A stretch of 64,000 nucleotides of DNA from Candidatus Sulfopaludibacter sp. (GTDB lineage Bacteria; Acidobacteriota; Terriglobia; Bryobacterales; Bryobacteraceae): positions 62,001 through 126,000 of the forward strand of contig JARLGM010000002.1 in assembly GCA_031292755.1 (NCBI GenBank). The letters are read 5' to 3'. Of the stretch, positions 25,562 to 34,835 are shown piece by piece; position 1 is the first letter of the stretch; each line of letters begins with the position of its first letter. The notes beneath the pieces are model-generated. The model was given only the letters and a program-made list of their open reading frames with translations. It was not told the origin of the DNA and did no database searches. The position numbers were made by a program, and so were the translations under genes.

Positions 25562-26107
25562 ATGCCTACTCAAGAAACTACGACCCTCGGCGGCGGATGC
25601 TTCTGGTGCCTCGAAGCCGTGTATGACGAAATGGAAGGAGTGATCTCCGTCGAATCCGGCTACATGGGCGGCAGCATTCCCAACCCGTCCTACGAAGCCG
25701 TGTGCGCCGGAACCACCGGCCACGTCGAAGTCGTCCAGGTCACCTTCGATTCCGAAATCACCACCTTCCGCGAAATCCTGGAGGTTTTCTTCGCTATTCA
25801 CGATCCCACCTCGCTCGATCGCCAGGGTAACGATTCCGGAACCCAGTACCGCTCCGTGATCTTCTATCACGGTGAGGCGCAGAAAGCCGCCGCCCAGGAA
25901 CTCATCCGCGAATTGGATTCCGAAGGAGTCTGGCGCGACACCATCGTCACCGAACTGCGCCCGGCATCTACCTTCTACGGGGCCGAGGATTATCACCAGG
26001 AGTACTTCGCGAACAATCCGCGCCAGCCCTACTGCGCATATGTGGTGGCCCCCAAAGTCCGCAAATTCCGCGACCATTTCGCCGCCAAACTGCGGCGCCG
26101 CGCCTGA
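25562..26107 (+). CDS. msrA: Peptide methionine-S-sulfoxide reductase MsrA
   Basis: 181 residues. The catalytic motif GGCFWC is at residues 11-16 (nucleophile C13). The conserved GYMGG, YEAVCAGTTGHVEVVQV, DSGTQYRS and AEDYHQEY segments are all present, so the enzyme looks complete. It reduces methionine-S-sulfoxide in proteins back to methionine using thioredoxin. No signal peptide, hence cytoplasmic. The start ATG is 4 bases after the SIMPL stop with no obvious ribosome site, so translation may depend on the upstream gene. Confidence 0.96.
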   Translation: MPTQETTTLGGGCFWCLEAVYDEMEGVISVESGYMGGSIPNPSYEAVCAGTTGHVEVVQVTFDSEITTFREILEVFFAIHDPTSLDRQGNDSGTQYRSVIFYHGEAQKAAAQELIRELDSEGVWRDTIVTELRPASTFYGAEDYHQEYFANNPRQPYCAYVVAPKVRKFRDHFAAKLRRRA

Positions 26108-26112
26108 TCCCT

Positions 26113-26637
26113 ATGCGCATCGCCATCCTCTCCGACATCCACGATCACGTCTGGAACCTGGCCGCCGCGCTCGACGCCGTGCGCGATGCCGATGCCATGC
26201 TCTGCTGCGGCGACCTCTGCTCGCCCTTCGTGATCCACCAGTTGGGACGCGCCTTCGCCGGTCCCATCCACATCGTCTTCGGCAACAATGATGGGGACCT
26301 CTACCGCATCACCGCCAACGCCCGCCGCTACCCGCAGATTCAGCTTCATGGCGAATGGTTTCGCGGCGAACTCGATGGCTGCCGCATTGCCGTCAACCAC
26401 TACGACAACATCGCGCGCCCCGTTGCGGCCTCAGGCGAATTCGACCTGGTTTGCTTCGGCCACAATCACGTCTTCGAAATCACGCGCGTGGGAAGCACTC
26501 TCGCCGTCAACCCCGGTGCTATCATGGGCGCCACCTTCAATGCCGAAGGCCTCCGCACCGATGTCGAACCCACCTTCGTCATCTACCACACCGCCACTGG
26601 AGAAGCCGTGCGCCACGCCGTGCTAAACCCAAAGTAG
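26113..26637 (+). CDS. YfcE/MJ0936-type metallophosphoesterase
   Basis: 174 residues with all blocks of the calcineurin-like phosphoesterase fold: LSDIHDH (metal), CGDLC, FGNNDG, and CFGHNHV near residue 115. Short single-domain members of this class hydrolyse phosphodiesters, including cyclic nucleotides in vitro; the physiological substrate is unknown. It begins 5 bases after msrA and probably forms the third gene of that unit. Its last 15 bases overlap the 3' end of the convergent alginate-lyase-like gene. Confidence 0.93.
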   Translation: MRIAILSDIHDHVWNLAAALDAVRDADAMLCCGDLCSPFVIHQLGRAFAGPIHIVFGNNDGDLYRITANARRYPQIQLHGEWFRGELDGCRIAVNHYDNIARPVAASGEFDLVCFGHNHVFEITRVGSTLAVNPGAIMGATFNAEGLRTDVEPTFVIYHTATGEAVRHAVLNPK

Positions 26638-27771
26638 CGGCTGCCGCACCGGCCAGTTGCGCAACACTTCCTCCACCGTGGGGTCGCCATCCAGCCTGCG
26701 CCAAAGCTCCAGATACTCGGGCTTCTCCAGTGCCAGTCCGGCGAATAGCAGGCTCGGCTGCCGCACCGGCCATTGGTCGAAATACATCACGTCCGGCTTC
26801 AGTGGCCACTTCTTCTTGTCCAGGATGAACGGGTACATATAGGCCACCGCTTTGGCCATGCCGCGCCCATCCGGCAGTCGCCACTTCCACAATTCGTCGC
26901 CCCGGCTCGATAGCGTCTGCGTCAGAATGGCGAAGGCATCCAGGTTGAACAACGAATAGCCGTACGGCTTGGTCCGCCGCAGTTCCTGCGGAAAACTGCC
27001 GTTCTCCGCTTCCTGATCCGGCACCAGCACGGTCTTGAACCGGTCCGCGCAATACCCTGTAAGTTTCGCATTCCCCGTGAAGCGCGCGAACGCCGCCACC
27101 TGCGCCACCCAGCAGGTTGCGTGGTTGTTCTTGGTGTCGCGCTCCTGCATGCCGCTCTTGCTCGTCGTCATCCACTCCAGGTAATCCGCAAACCATTTCT
27201 TCATCGCGGCGAGCGCTTCGGGAGCCATGTCGATCTGCGCCGCCGCGCGCACCGGCTCTACCAGGTGCAGCGTATCGATAATGCCGGTTCCGCGTCCCGT
27301 AAAACGGCCGTGGATGGCCTGCGCGAACTCCAGGTTCGGATTCATCCGCGTACCGTCGTCCACGAACCAGGCGCACAGGTGCTTCGCCGCATGGTCTGCA
27401 TACTTGCGATTGTGCGTCAGCTTGTATGCCGCCGCGCACGCCGGCACGATCAGGCTCATCCGGATCATCGCCTTGCGATGCTCCACAAAATTGTCCGGAT
27501 TGCTCTCCCCATCGCGCTGAATGTACGGCCCGTTCGGATTCTTCGGGTCGGGCCACCAGTAATCGCCCTCGGAGAAGAAGTCGTGTTTGCCGCCCGTGCT
27601 GCGCGGCGAGCTCGCCGCCGTCACCGTCACCGGCTGCTCGGCCAGGTACTTGTCCGCGGCCTTCATCACCCGCGGCCGCTCCAACGCGGCGAGGTCGAAT
27701 TGCGGCGCGGCGAATCCTCGTTTTACCCCGCACGCGCCCAGGGACATCTGCAAAAATGAGCGGCGATCCAT
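26623..27771 (-). CDS. Alginate lyase family (PL5-like) secreted protein
   Basis: 382 residues. A Tat-type signal (MDRRSFLQMSLGACG) is followed by a helical alpha/alpha-barrel-like protein. Conserved elements include DYWWPDPKNP near residue 70, DTKNNHATCW near 212 (corresponding to the NNH catalytic region of PL5-like lyases) and NLDAFAILTQ. Such enzymes depolymerise uronic-acid polysaccharides by beta-elimination. The exact substrate is unknown; acidobacterial relatives are common and uncharacterised. The nagA-like gene is upstream on the same strand with an 18-base gap, hinting at joint amino-sugar or uronate use. Confidence 0.88.
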   Translation of the reverse strand: MDRRSFLQMSLGACGVKRGFAAPQFDLAALERPRVMKAADKYLAEQPVTVTAASSPRSTGGKHDFFSEGDYWWPDPKNPNGPYIQRDGESNPDNFVEHRKAMIRMSLIVPACAAAYKLTHNRKYADHAAKHLCAWFVDDGTRMNPNLEFAQAIHGRFTGRGTGIIDTLHLVEPVRAAAQIDMAPEALAAMKKWFADYLEWMTTSKSGMQERDTKNNHATCWVAQVAAFARFTGNAKLTGYCADRFKTVLVPDQEAENGSFPQELRRTKPYGYSLFNLDAFAILTQTLSSRGDELWKWRLPDGRGMAKAVAYMYPFILDKKKWPLKPDVMYFDQWPVRQPSLLFAGLALEKPEYLELWRRLDGDPTVEEVLRNWPVRQPLLWV

Positions 27772-27789
27772 GAAGGCCTTATTTTAACG

Positions 27790-28923
27790 CTAAATTGAAT
27801 ACACCCGCCGCCCCGAGATCCACACGCCCGTTACTTCAATCCGTCCGCCATCCCACCGAAACTGCACCAGGTCCGCGCGATCGCCCGGCGTCAATCCGCC
27901 ACTCCGGCCCGGAACCTTGCCCGCCTTCGCCGCATTCACCGTTGCCAGCCGCACTGCATCGCCCAGCGACAGTCCCGCCAGCCGCACCAGGTTCTCGATG
28001 CCGCGATCCATGCGCAGCGCGCTCCCCGCCAGCCGGTCCTGCCCCGCCAGCGTCACCCGCTGATCTTCCGACAGGTCCACCGCCTGTTCGCCGATGTAGT
28101 ATCGTCCGGGCGCCGCCGCTGCCGGCGGAGCGGCGTCGGTAACCAGCACCGCGCGCTCCAAAGTTTTGGCCCGCAGTGCCACCTTCAGAAACGCCGCGTC
28201 CAGGTGGATGCCGTCCACAATGAAATCCGCCATCAGCCGGTCTTCGGCTAACTGATCCCAAATGTAATTCGGATGGCGACGCATCACACTGTGCGCGCCG
28301 TTCCCCAGGTGCGTCGACAGTGTCGCGCCCGCCGATACCGCATCCGCAATCTGCGCCGCGGTCGCCTGCGTGTGTCCGATCGCCGCCACCACTCCGTCGC
28401 GGGTGATCCGCTCGATATATCGAACTGCTTCCGGCCACTCCGGCGCCAACGTTACGATGCGGATCCGCCCGCCGGTCGCTTCCTGCCATCTCGCGTACTC
28501 GTCCAGATCGGGCTTCCTCACCCAGTGCCGCGGATGCGCGCCCCGCGGACCATCCTCCGCCGAAATGTGCGGGCCCTCCACGTGAAAACCGTCCATTGCA
28601 GCGCCGACCGGCAGAGACTCGCGTGCCGACGCCAGGTTGCGCAGCGCGCCCGCCATTGCGTCCGGAGGGCCGGTGATCACCGTGGGATAAAATCGCGTAA
28701 CCCCGGTCGACAGCAGCACGCCCACGCTGCGCCCGATCTCTTCCTGCGGAGTTGCCGGATTGTTGTAGTCCACGGCGGCGAACCCATTCACCTGGATATC
28801 GATCCATCCGGGCGCCAGGTAAACCTCGCTCGCTTCGTCTGAAAACGTCACGGTGTCGATCGCATCGTGAAACGCCATGTGAACAGTGGCCTCGCTGTAC
28901 AGATCCTTGCCGGAACAATTCAT
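27790..28923 (-). CDS. nagA: N-acetylglucosamine-6-phosphate deacetylase
   Basis: 377 residues of the amidohydrolase superfamily. Metal and active-site elements: HVEGPH near residue 115, AAIGHTQATA near 182, STHLGNGAHSV near 205, and the catalytic aspartate in VLVTDA near 267. The GWIDIQVNGF segment near 40 is typical of NagA. It hydrolyses N-acetylglucosamine 6-phosphate to glucosamine 6-phosphate and acetate, a step in cell-wall recycling and chitin use. It is cytoplasmic. No nagB or transporter is adjacent. The HLGN variant replaces the more common HLFNAM, so substrate identity is slightly uncertain. Confidence 0.85.
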   Translation of the reverse strand: MNCSGKDLYSEATVHMAFHDAIDTVTFSDEASEVYLAPGWIDIQVNGFAAVDYNNPATPQEEIGRSVGVLLSTGVTRFYPTVITGPPDAMAGALRNLASARESLPVGAAMDGFHVEGPHISAEDGPRGAHPRHWVRKPDLDEYARWQEATGGRIRIVTLAPEWPEAVRYIERITRDGVVAAIGHTQATAAQIADAVSAGATLSTHLGNGAHSVMRRHPNYIWDQLAEDRLMADFIVDGIHLDAAFLKVALRAKTLERAVLVTDAAPPAAAAPGRYYIGEQAVDLSEDQRVTLAGQDRLAGSALRMDRGIENLVRLAGLSLGDAVRLATVNAAKAGKVPGRSGGLTPGDRADLVQFRWDGGRIEVTGVWISGRRVYSI

Positions 28924-29076
28924 GGCCGCGCTGATTTATTCACAAGTTTGCCACACATCGCGCTTCGTAAGTCTATAAGATCCCTTGCGGATAAATTTGT
29001 TGAAAACGTCGCGCCGCAGCCAAATGAGTGCTGGCGTTGCGCACAGTGTCGCGTTACAAAGGGAAAGTCCATTAGG

Positions 29077-29090
29077 CGGCTGCGCAGCCG
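29077..29090. repeat. 14-base perfect palindrome
   Basis: CGGCTGCGCAGCCG lies 60 bases beyond the ilvE stop, in the 226-base gap between ilvE and nagA. No other feature is seen in that gap. It could act as a transcript-end structure or a regulator site, but no U-run follows. Confidence 0.3.
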
Positions 29091-29149
29091 GGGTGGCAAA
29101 TCTCGGGGGAGGTAGTCATACTGGTTGCGCAGGCCTCCTGAATGGGCGT

Positions 29150-30091
29150 TCATTTCGCCGCAACAGCGGCGTGTACGGGCGTCAGCCACCCGTGCTGATC
29201 TGCCTTGGTGCCGCTGATGACGCCGAAGAAATCCTTTTGCAGCGCTTCGGCCACCGGACCGCGGCGCCCCTTTCCGATGGTGATGCGGTCAATCGAACGG
29301 ATCGGCGTAATCTCCGCCGCTGTCCCCGTGAAGAACACCTCATCGGCGATGTACAGCATCTCGCGCGGAACAATCGTCTCTATTACCGGAATTCCGCTTT
29401 CGCTCGCCAGCGTGATTACGGTATCGCGCGTGATGCCCGGCAGCACCGAAGCGCCCAATGGCGGCGTGTGAATCTTGCCGTCGCGCACTACGAAGATGTT
29501 CTCGCCCGATCCTTCGCTGACGTACCCGTTCGAATCCAGCGCGATACCTTCCACGTACCCGTTCGCCAGCGCTTCCATTTTGATGAGCTGCGAGTTCATG
29601 TAGTTCGCGCCCGCCTTCGCCATCGCGGGCAAGGTGTTCGGCGCCAGGCGCGTCCAACTGGAGACGCACACATCCACGCCCTCGGCCAGCGCCTCTTCTC
29701 CCAGGTACTTGCCCCAGTTCCAGCACGCGATGTACACGTCGATGGGGTTCTTCATGGCGTTCACCCCCACCTCGCCGTACCCGCGCATCACAATCGGCTT
29801 CACGTAGGCCGAATCCATCTTGTTGACGCGTACCAGTTCCAGCATCCCCTCAGCCAGTTGGTCGGCGGAGAAGCCAATATTTTCCATGCGGTAGATTTTG
29901 CCCGAATCCAGCAGCCGGCGAATGTGCTCGCGCAGCCGGAAGAATGCCGGACCGGCCGGTGTCGCGTAGCAGCGGATGCCTTCAAACACAGAAGTACCAT
30001 AGCTGACCACATGGGAGAGAACGTGAACGGTCGCATCTTCCCACTTGATGAAGCGGCCGTTATGCCATATTTTTTCGGTGGGCGTCAACAT
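29150..30091 (-). CDS. ilvE: Branched-chain amino-acid aminotransferase
   Basis: 313 residues of the fold-type IV PLP aminotransferase family. The PLP lysine is expected in the [16 protein letters not shown] region. The [20 protein letters not shown] block binds PLP (both shown within the limit or in part), and [16 protein letters not shown] is the typical N-terminal motif. It catalyses the last step of leucine, isoleucine and valine synthesis and the first step of their breakdown. The length matches IlvE (about 305-310). It lies 7 bases downstream of the TIGR03437 gene on the same strand, an unrelated partner, so the shared transcript may be incidental. Confidence 0.94.
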   Translation of the reverse strand: MLTPTEKIWHNGRFIKWEDATVHVLSHVVSYGTSVFEGIRCYATPAGPAFFRLREHIRRLLDSGKIYRMENIGFSADQLAEGMLELVRVNKMDSAYVKPIVMRGYGEVGVNAMKNPIDVYIACWNWGKYLGEEALAEGVDVCVSSWTRLAPNTLPAMAKAGANYMNSQLIKMEALANGYVEGIALDSNGYVSEGSGENIFVVRDGKIHTPPLGASVLPGITRDTVITLASESGIPVIETIVPREMLYIADEVFFTGTAAEITPIRSIDRITIGKGRRGPVAEALQKDFFGVISGTKADQHGWLTPVHAAVAAK

Positions 30092-30098
30092 GCGTCAA

Positions 30099-31727
30099 TT
30101 ATAACTTGACTGCCAGTTGGCCGCCCACGAAAGGCGTCCCGAGTCCGAAATCGCACACCAATCCAACCGGATTCGTCCGCAGCCCCGCCGGCACTTCCAA
30201 CGAGACCTGGTAGACTCCCACCATCCCAGGAGCCAGGCCGGCGAAGTAAATCCGGCTATCGTTGGGCCCGCCATCCCAGAACTGGCAACGCAGGGGACCC
30301 GTGACCAACGCCAGCGGCGCCGGTGGAGACGGGACGCCGGTGGCCACCGGCGGACTCACCGGGCCCAGTCCGGTGAGGTATACCGCGATTACTTCGCCCG
30401 CGAACGCCGGGCTGGTATCGGAGATGAGACCGCTGAAATCCTGGTGCGCGGCCAGCACGGTGTAATCCGTAGTGAAGCCCGCCGGCGCCACGGACTGCAC
30501 GGCCAGCGTGCCCGGCGGAGACTCCAGCAGAGAAGTGCCCGAAACAAACTCCACCGGCGCGGTATCCTGTACCGGCACTTCCCAAGGCACCTGGAACCAC
30601 ACCTGCTCCGGCGTACCTGCCAGAATCGGCGCGTCCATTCCGCCGATGCGAATCTGCGCCGGCGAAAGATTATGGCCGGTGAACTGATACATCGAGCCCG
30701 GCGCAACCGGCGACATGGAGTTCGTGATCCACGGACTGCGGGGAATCAGTTCGGTGACCGCGCCCGTGGCCACGTCGATCCGCAGCAGTCGCCCGCCGCT
30801 GGTTGCCGCGAACGCTACCCGCCCATCGCCGGACAGCGTCACCTCCGCGATGCCGTCCGCTTCTTGAGTCAACTGACGCAGAGGCGCGGCCAGCCACACC
30901 TGGGAATCGGAGCTGTTCACGAAGGCGATCGCCGAAGCATCGTCGCTGATGGCGGCCCAAAGCGTAGTGGTGGTAGTAAGCGGCGTCTCCGTCCCGAGCG
31001 AGCGATCGTACAGCGCCAGTCCCTTGGCGGTCTGATAGACCACCCGGCTGCCGTCCGCCGAGAGCAGCACCTGCGGCTCGCTCAGGTAGTCCGACGGCGC
31101 GAGCGAGGCACCCGCGAGCGTTTGTTCGCCATCGCTGCGCCACAGACGCAGTTGCCCGCCGGTCGCCACCGCCACTGTCCCGTCGTTGGCCACCTGCCGC
31201 CGCGGACGTTGCAGAAAACCGTACGGGACCGTGGCGACCTTTCCCGTGGTGAGGTCCACCAACTCGGTTCCGGTCATCATGCTGGCAAAGGCGTTGCGCG
31301 CGTAGAACAGTGCCCACCGCCCGTTGGGGCTCATGCTTACGTATCCGTAATCGGCGAACAGCGGCTTTCCGCCGCGGTCCACAATCGTGCCCTGATTGGT
31401 CTGCACCGCCAGACAGCCGCTGCCGCCATAGCAGCCCCGCAAAGCGCTGACCGCCACCACCGAGCCATCGCTGGATGCCTGCGCCGCCATGATCTCGTAG
31501 AAATTCGCGGTGGTCCAGCCGATCGGCTCTCCCGCCTCGCGCGACAGGAACTCCACCAACCGTGAGTCGAAGCGAAAGATCTTGTGGAAGAACGGCGAAC
31601 CACTGCCGCGCAGACGCAGAGGCGTCGAAAAGTATAGCGTTGCTCCGTCGGCAGTCGAGCCGAGGCCCGCGAATTGTCCCTTGGCGGCCCCGCCAAGCGC
31701 GAGCAATACCAAAAGCAGACGAATCAC
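30099..31727 (-). CDS. Secreted propeller-like protein with Solibacter-type C-terminal domain (TIGR03437)
   Basis: 542 residues. A signal peptide (MIRLLLVLLALGGAAKG) precedes about 310 residues of WD40/TolB-like repeats in which phrases such as LSADGSRVVYQ, MSPNGRWALFY and LSGDGRVAFAA recur. The last 210 or so residues (AFAGEVIAVYLTGLGPV, PLALVTGPLRCQFW, AGLAPGMVGVYQVSLEVP) form the uncharacterised domain that is heavily expanded in Solibacter and close relatives. Function unknown, cell surface or periplasm. It is one of the best lineage indicators in the window. Confidence 0.92.
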   Translation of the reverse strand: MIRLLLVLLALGGAAKGQFAGLGSTADGATLYFSTPLRLRGSGSPFFHKIFRFDSRLVEFLSREAGEPIGWTTANFYEIMAAQASSDGSVVAVSALRGCYGGSGCLAVQTNQGTIVDRGGKPLFADYGYVSMSPNGRWALFYARNAFASMMTGTELVDLTTGKVATVPYGFLQRPRRQVANDGTVAVATGGQLRLWRSDGEQTLAGASLAPSDYLSEPQVLLSADGSRVVYQTAKGLALYDRSLGTETPLTTTTTLWAAISDDASAIAFVNSSDSQVWLAAPLRQLTQEADGIAEVTLSGDGRVAFAATSGGRLLRIDVATGAVTELIPRSPWITNSMSPVAPGSMYQFTGHNLSPAQIRIGGMDAPILAGTPEQVWFQVPWEVPVQDTAPVEFVSGTSLLESPPGTLAVQSVAPAGFTTDYTVLAAHQDFSGLISDTSPAFAGEVIAVYLTGLGPVSPPVATGVPSPPAPLALVTGPLRCQFWDGGPNDSRIYFAGLAPGMVGVYQVSLEVPAGLRTNPVGLVCDFGLGTPFVGGQLAVKL

Positions 31728-31769
31728 TCTGCTTCTAAGACCCTTCAGACCCTGCTTTCCACTACACCC

Positions 31770-32402
31770 TTAATACAAAGGAGCATTCTCTGGCGGCACG
31801 GCCCGCTCCCCCTTCCAGGAATATGCCCCGTGCACTGTGAACAGCCATGCGTTCAGTTGCGCCTGGGTGCGAATTTCGGAGCGTAGTGTTGCCACCGCTT
31901 CCAACGCCGTCCGCTCTTTCTCCACGCGCGCCGCCAGCACCGTCGGATCGATCCCGCAATCCGGCACGGTATCGAAATCCACCGCGCACGGTGCCCCCGG
32001 GCTCTCCAGCCCGTAGACCCACCGGAAGATCGCCTCCGTCCGCGGCATATGGAATGCCGAGGTGATCACCAGCAGCCGCTCAAACCCGCGCGGCGTGGCG
32101 TGAATCACGCGCGAAAAATAGGCATTGCCGATGGTGTCGTAGGACGATTCCTCCATCAGAATACGCTCCGGTTCCACGCCGTGCGCCACCAGGTAGCGCG
32201 CCCCGGCCCGCGCTTCGGTCCACGGGAAGCCGCGTTCATTCAGTGGCGGCGCACGATGCGGAGTTCCCGCGCTCAGCGGCATCAAATACGCATGCCCCGC
32301 CACCGCCAGCGCGCGGTCCAGCCGGGGCGTCACCCATGCCGGCAACTCTCCGCCCGCGCGTACACCTCCGCCCGGAATCACAATCGCATCGTATGTCACC
32401 AT
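31770..32402 (-). CDS. YdcF/DUF218 family protein
   Basis: 210 residues. The DUF218 signature is present: AIVIPGGGVRAGGELP near residue 6, ERILMEESSYDTIGNAYFS near 98, and LLVITSAFHMPRTEAIF near 125. The family includes SanA and YdcF and is linked to envelope integrity and possibly exopolysaccharide, but its reaction is not known. No membrane anchor is present, unlike SanA. The upstream UPF0104 gene ends 3 bases before this start on the same strand, so both are likely co-transcribed. Confidence 0.88.
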   Translation of the reverse strand: MVTYDAIVIPGGGVRAGGELPAWVTPRLDRALAVAGHAYLMPLSAGTPHRAPPLNERGFPWTEARAGARYLVAHGVEPERILMEESSYDTIGNAYFSRVIHATPRGFERLLVITSAFHMPRTEAIFRWVYGLESPGAPCAVDFDTVPDCGIDPTVLAARVEKERTALEAVATLRSEIRTQAQLNAWLFTVHGAYSWKGERAVPPENAPLY

Positions 32403-32405
32403 TGT

Positions 32406-33413
32406 CTAACTCGTACTGCCGCGCATACTGTGATGGGCCCGGTCGCGCAACTCTCCGATGTTGACTCCGGTCAGTGCAGTCGCTACCGCGCCGGCAATCA
32501 ACAAGGGTATCGTCAGGATCCCCAGCATCAGAATTGAAAACGATTTTGCTACATCCTTCTCCACATCGAACAGAACCAGGGCCGCCACGCAGGCAACATT
32601 CAGCACCCCCAGATTCGACGGCGCGGCCGGGATGAAGGTCGCCAGCCGGATGATGGTGGAAACGGCAGCCGCCACCAGAAACGAAAGGTCCATGTTATCC
32701 GCTTTGATCAACGCATAGACTGGCACAATCTGCAGCACCGCGAAAAGCAGGCTGATGAGCGAAGTTTTCATCAGGGTTCGCCAGTTCCCCATCAGGTGCA
32801 GCCCTTCCACGATGTGCCGCAGCATGGCGGCCCAACGGCTCTGGTTCAGAATGACGTGATTATCCTCGTGATGATGCAGAATCCAAAGCAGCGCCCCTGT
32901 GCCGAGCAGCAGGATCGCTTCCAGAATGCGTAGCAGAATCGTGAAATCCTCCGGCAGTTTCACGAACGAGGCCGTAATCAGCAACGCCAGCAGCATCCAG
33001 AAGCCATCGATCAGCCGTTCCACCGCCGCCGACGCGAAGCCGAGCGAGATGCGAAAATCCCCCCAGTGCGCCAGCAGATAGCAACGGATTGCCTCGCCGA
33101 TCTTGAGCGGCAGCACCTCATTGGCGAACAGCCCGATGTAGATCGCCTGTACCGTTCGCCAGAAACTCAGCCGCACCACAGGACTGAGCAGTGTGTTCCA
33201 TCGCCAGGCCTGGCACACGTAAACCCCGAGCTCGGCCAGGGCGGCCACCAGCGCCCACCGCCAGTCCAGGGTCTGCAGGTCGCTCTTCAGATTGCTGAAC
33301 GAATACCGGCTCAACACCCAGACCATGCAGACGGCGGACAAGCCGTAGGCCAGTACCTGCGGCAGCCAGGCGGGGTTCTTGCGGGGACGGGGCAGTGCGG
33401 CGGAAGCCTCCAT
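32406..33413 (-). CDS. UPF0104/lysylphosphatidylglycerol-synthase-type transmembrane protein
   Basis: 335 residues from ATG 33413 (MEASAALPRPRKNPAWL). A GTG at 33494 would add 27 residues of charged sequence, and neither start has a strong ribosome site. About eight membrane segments cover the protein. Conserved elements include LFANEVLPLKIGEAIRCYLL near 100 and FIPAAPSNLGVLNVACVAAL near 270. This matches the flippase-like domain of MprF and AglD/UPF0104 proteins without a synthase domain. Members may move lipid-linked molecules across the membrane; the substrate is unknown. Confidence 0.87.
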   Translation of the reverse strand: MEASAALPRPRKNPAWLPQVLAYGLSAVCMVWVLSRYSFSNLKSDLQTLDWRWALVAALAELGVYVCQAWRWNTLLSPVVRLSFWRTVQAIYIGLFANEVLPLKIGEAIRCYLLAHWGDFRISLGFASAAVERLIDGFWMLLALLITASFVKLPEDFTILLRILEAILLLGTGALLWILHHHEDNHVILNQSRWAAMLRHIVEGLHLMGNWRTLMKTSLISLLFAVLQIVPVYALIKADNMDLSFLVAAAVSTIIRLATFIPAAPSNLGVLNVACVAALVLFDVEKDVAKSFSILMLGILTIPLLIAGAVATALTGVNIGELRDRAHHSMRGSTS

Positions 33414-33525
33414 ATCGGTCACCGCGTCGCCGGTTTCGTACGCGGCGATACGGCCAGAACCTTTCGTGTATTCTCCCTCACGTTCGCCGGGCACCTGTCA
33501 TGAATCTATTTTAGCGTGGGGTTCT

Positions 33526-34140
33526 ATGACGAAATGGTTGCTGTGTGTCCTTTTATTCGCGCCGGTGGCCGGCGCGCAACTCGACCAGAAGACGAATAAG
33601 GAAAATATGGTGCACGATCGCGGCCAGACGCCGATTCGCCGCGAGACCGGCACTCTTAGCGTAACCGGTATGCTGTTTGATGCCGGGTGTAAGGATCGTT
33701 CCTCGCTCAACCTTTCCACACCGGCCGAATCGCTCACCGCAGCCATGCCGGTGGAAACGACGGCCGAGTCACACGCCGCCGCCGGCGCCAAAAACTCCGG
33801 CAGCGCGGCTTCCGCTCACGGCATCACTGTGGACGCCAAAACCCTTACGGCGGAACGAGCCGACATCGTGCTCCACCAGGTACCCGATCTCACCACCCGC
33901 CAGGCCGATCCCTCCTGCGCGGTGACGGGAGGCACATTCGGCTATGCCGTGCGGCTGGACGATGGCCGCATTCTCAACCTCGACGAAGGCGGCAACACGC
34001 TGGCCGCCGAGGCGGTCCTGGCCAGCAAAGACGGCCGCGCCATGCTGAACGGAGCGGCCTACGGCTTCAAGCCGCGCGTCAAAATGACGGGCCGCGTGCG
34101 CGGTGACCGCTTCATGGTCGAGCAGATCCATACCGAGTAG
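33526..34140 (+). CDS. Secreted protein of unknown function (possible DUF5818-like domain)
   Basis: 204 residues from ATG 33526, chosen because a signal peptide (MTKWLLCVLLFAPVAGA) follows; the longer open frame upstream overlaps the divergent gene and is not supported. The C-terminal 85 residues (SCAVTGGTFGYAVRLDDG, RILNLDEGGNTLAAEA, MTGRVRGDRFMVEQI) resemble small beta-barrel domains seen in acidobacterial secreted proteins of the DUF5818 kind. An Ala/Thr-rich linker occupies residues about 60-110. One cysteine in each half may form a disulfide. Function unknown. Confidence 0.75.
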   Translation: MTKWLLCVLLFAPVAGAQLDQKTNKENMVHDRGQTPIRRETGTLSVTGMLFDAGCKDRSSLNLSTPAESLTAAMPVETTAESHAAAGAKNSGSAASAHGITVDAKTLTAERADIVLHQVPDLTTRQADPSCAVTGGTFGYAVRLDDGRILNLDEGGNTLAAEAVLASKDGRAMLNGAAYGFKPRVKMTGRVRGDRFMVEQIHTE

Positions 34141-34148
34141 CGTCCGGG

Positions 34149-34835
34149 TCAGCCCGCGAACCGGTACCCCACCCCGCGCACCGTATGAATGAAGCGCGGA
34201 TTCTGGGGATTATCCTCCAGCTTCTGCCGCAGCCAGGCCACGTGTACATCAATCGTGCGAGAAGAAACGCCCGGCTGATACTCCCATACCGCCTCCAGCA
34301 GTTCGTCGCGCGACACCACATTCCCGCGATGGTCCACAAGATACCGCAGGAGTTCCAGTTCCTTGCCTGCCAGGCTCACCGGCGCGGTATCCTTCTTTAC
34401 CTCGCCCGTTTCGAAATCCACGTCCACGTTGCCGAACTGGTAGGTGACCACGCGCGTGCGACGGTCCTTCTTCACCCTGCGAAGCAGCGCTTCCACGCGC
34501 GCCAGCAACTCCGGCGGCTCGAACGGCTTGACCAGGTAATCGTCCGCCCCCAGCTTGAGGCCCACCACGCGGTCGGTCAACTGCGATTTCGCGGTTAGCA
34601 TGAGGATGGCCACATCTTTACCGTGCTGCCGCAGTTCGCGGCATACTTCAAAGCCATTCTTGCCGGGCAACATGACGTCCAGCAGCACCAGGTCGAAGTC
34701 CTCATTCATGGCGCGCGCCAGCCCCGTGGGCCCGTCGCCGGCGCTTTCCACGGTGTAACCTTCCGCTGCAAGCAGGTCGGACAAGGTCAACACCAATCCC
34801 GGTTCGTCTTCCACCAGCAGGATGCGCGCGCTCAT
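34149..34835 (-). CDS. OmpR/PhoB-type response regulator
   Basis: 228 residues. Receiver domain with acidic pair near D10/E11, phosphoacceptor D53 (LLDVMLPG), T81 and K103. The C-terminal winged helix (residues about 130-228) contains LAGKELELLRYLVDH and RTIDVHVAWLRQKLEDNP, followed by IHTVRGVGYRF, so it is complete. It acts with the histidine kinase encoded immediately upstream. The start ATG overlaps nothing but the kinase start region: kinase start and regulator stop order show the regulator gene first is not the case; in transcription order the kinase (34832-36604) precedes and the regulator ATG at 34835 overlaps the kinase stop by four bases (ATGA), so translation is coupled. Confidence 0.95.
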   Translation of the reverse strand: MSARILLVEDEPGLVLTLSDLLAAEGYTVESAGDGPTGLARAMNEDFDLVLLDVMLPGKNGFEVCRELRQHGKDVAILMLTAKSQLTDRVVGLKLGADDYLVKPFEPPELLARVEALLRRVKKDRRTRVVTYQFGNVDVDFETGEVKKDTAPVSLAGKELELLRYLVDHRGNVVSRDELLEAVWEYQPGVSSRTIDVHVAWLRQKLEDNPQNPRFIHTVRGVGYRFAG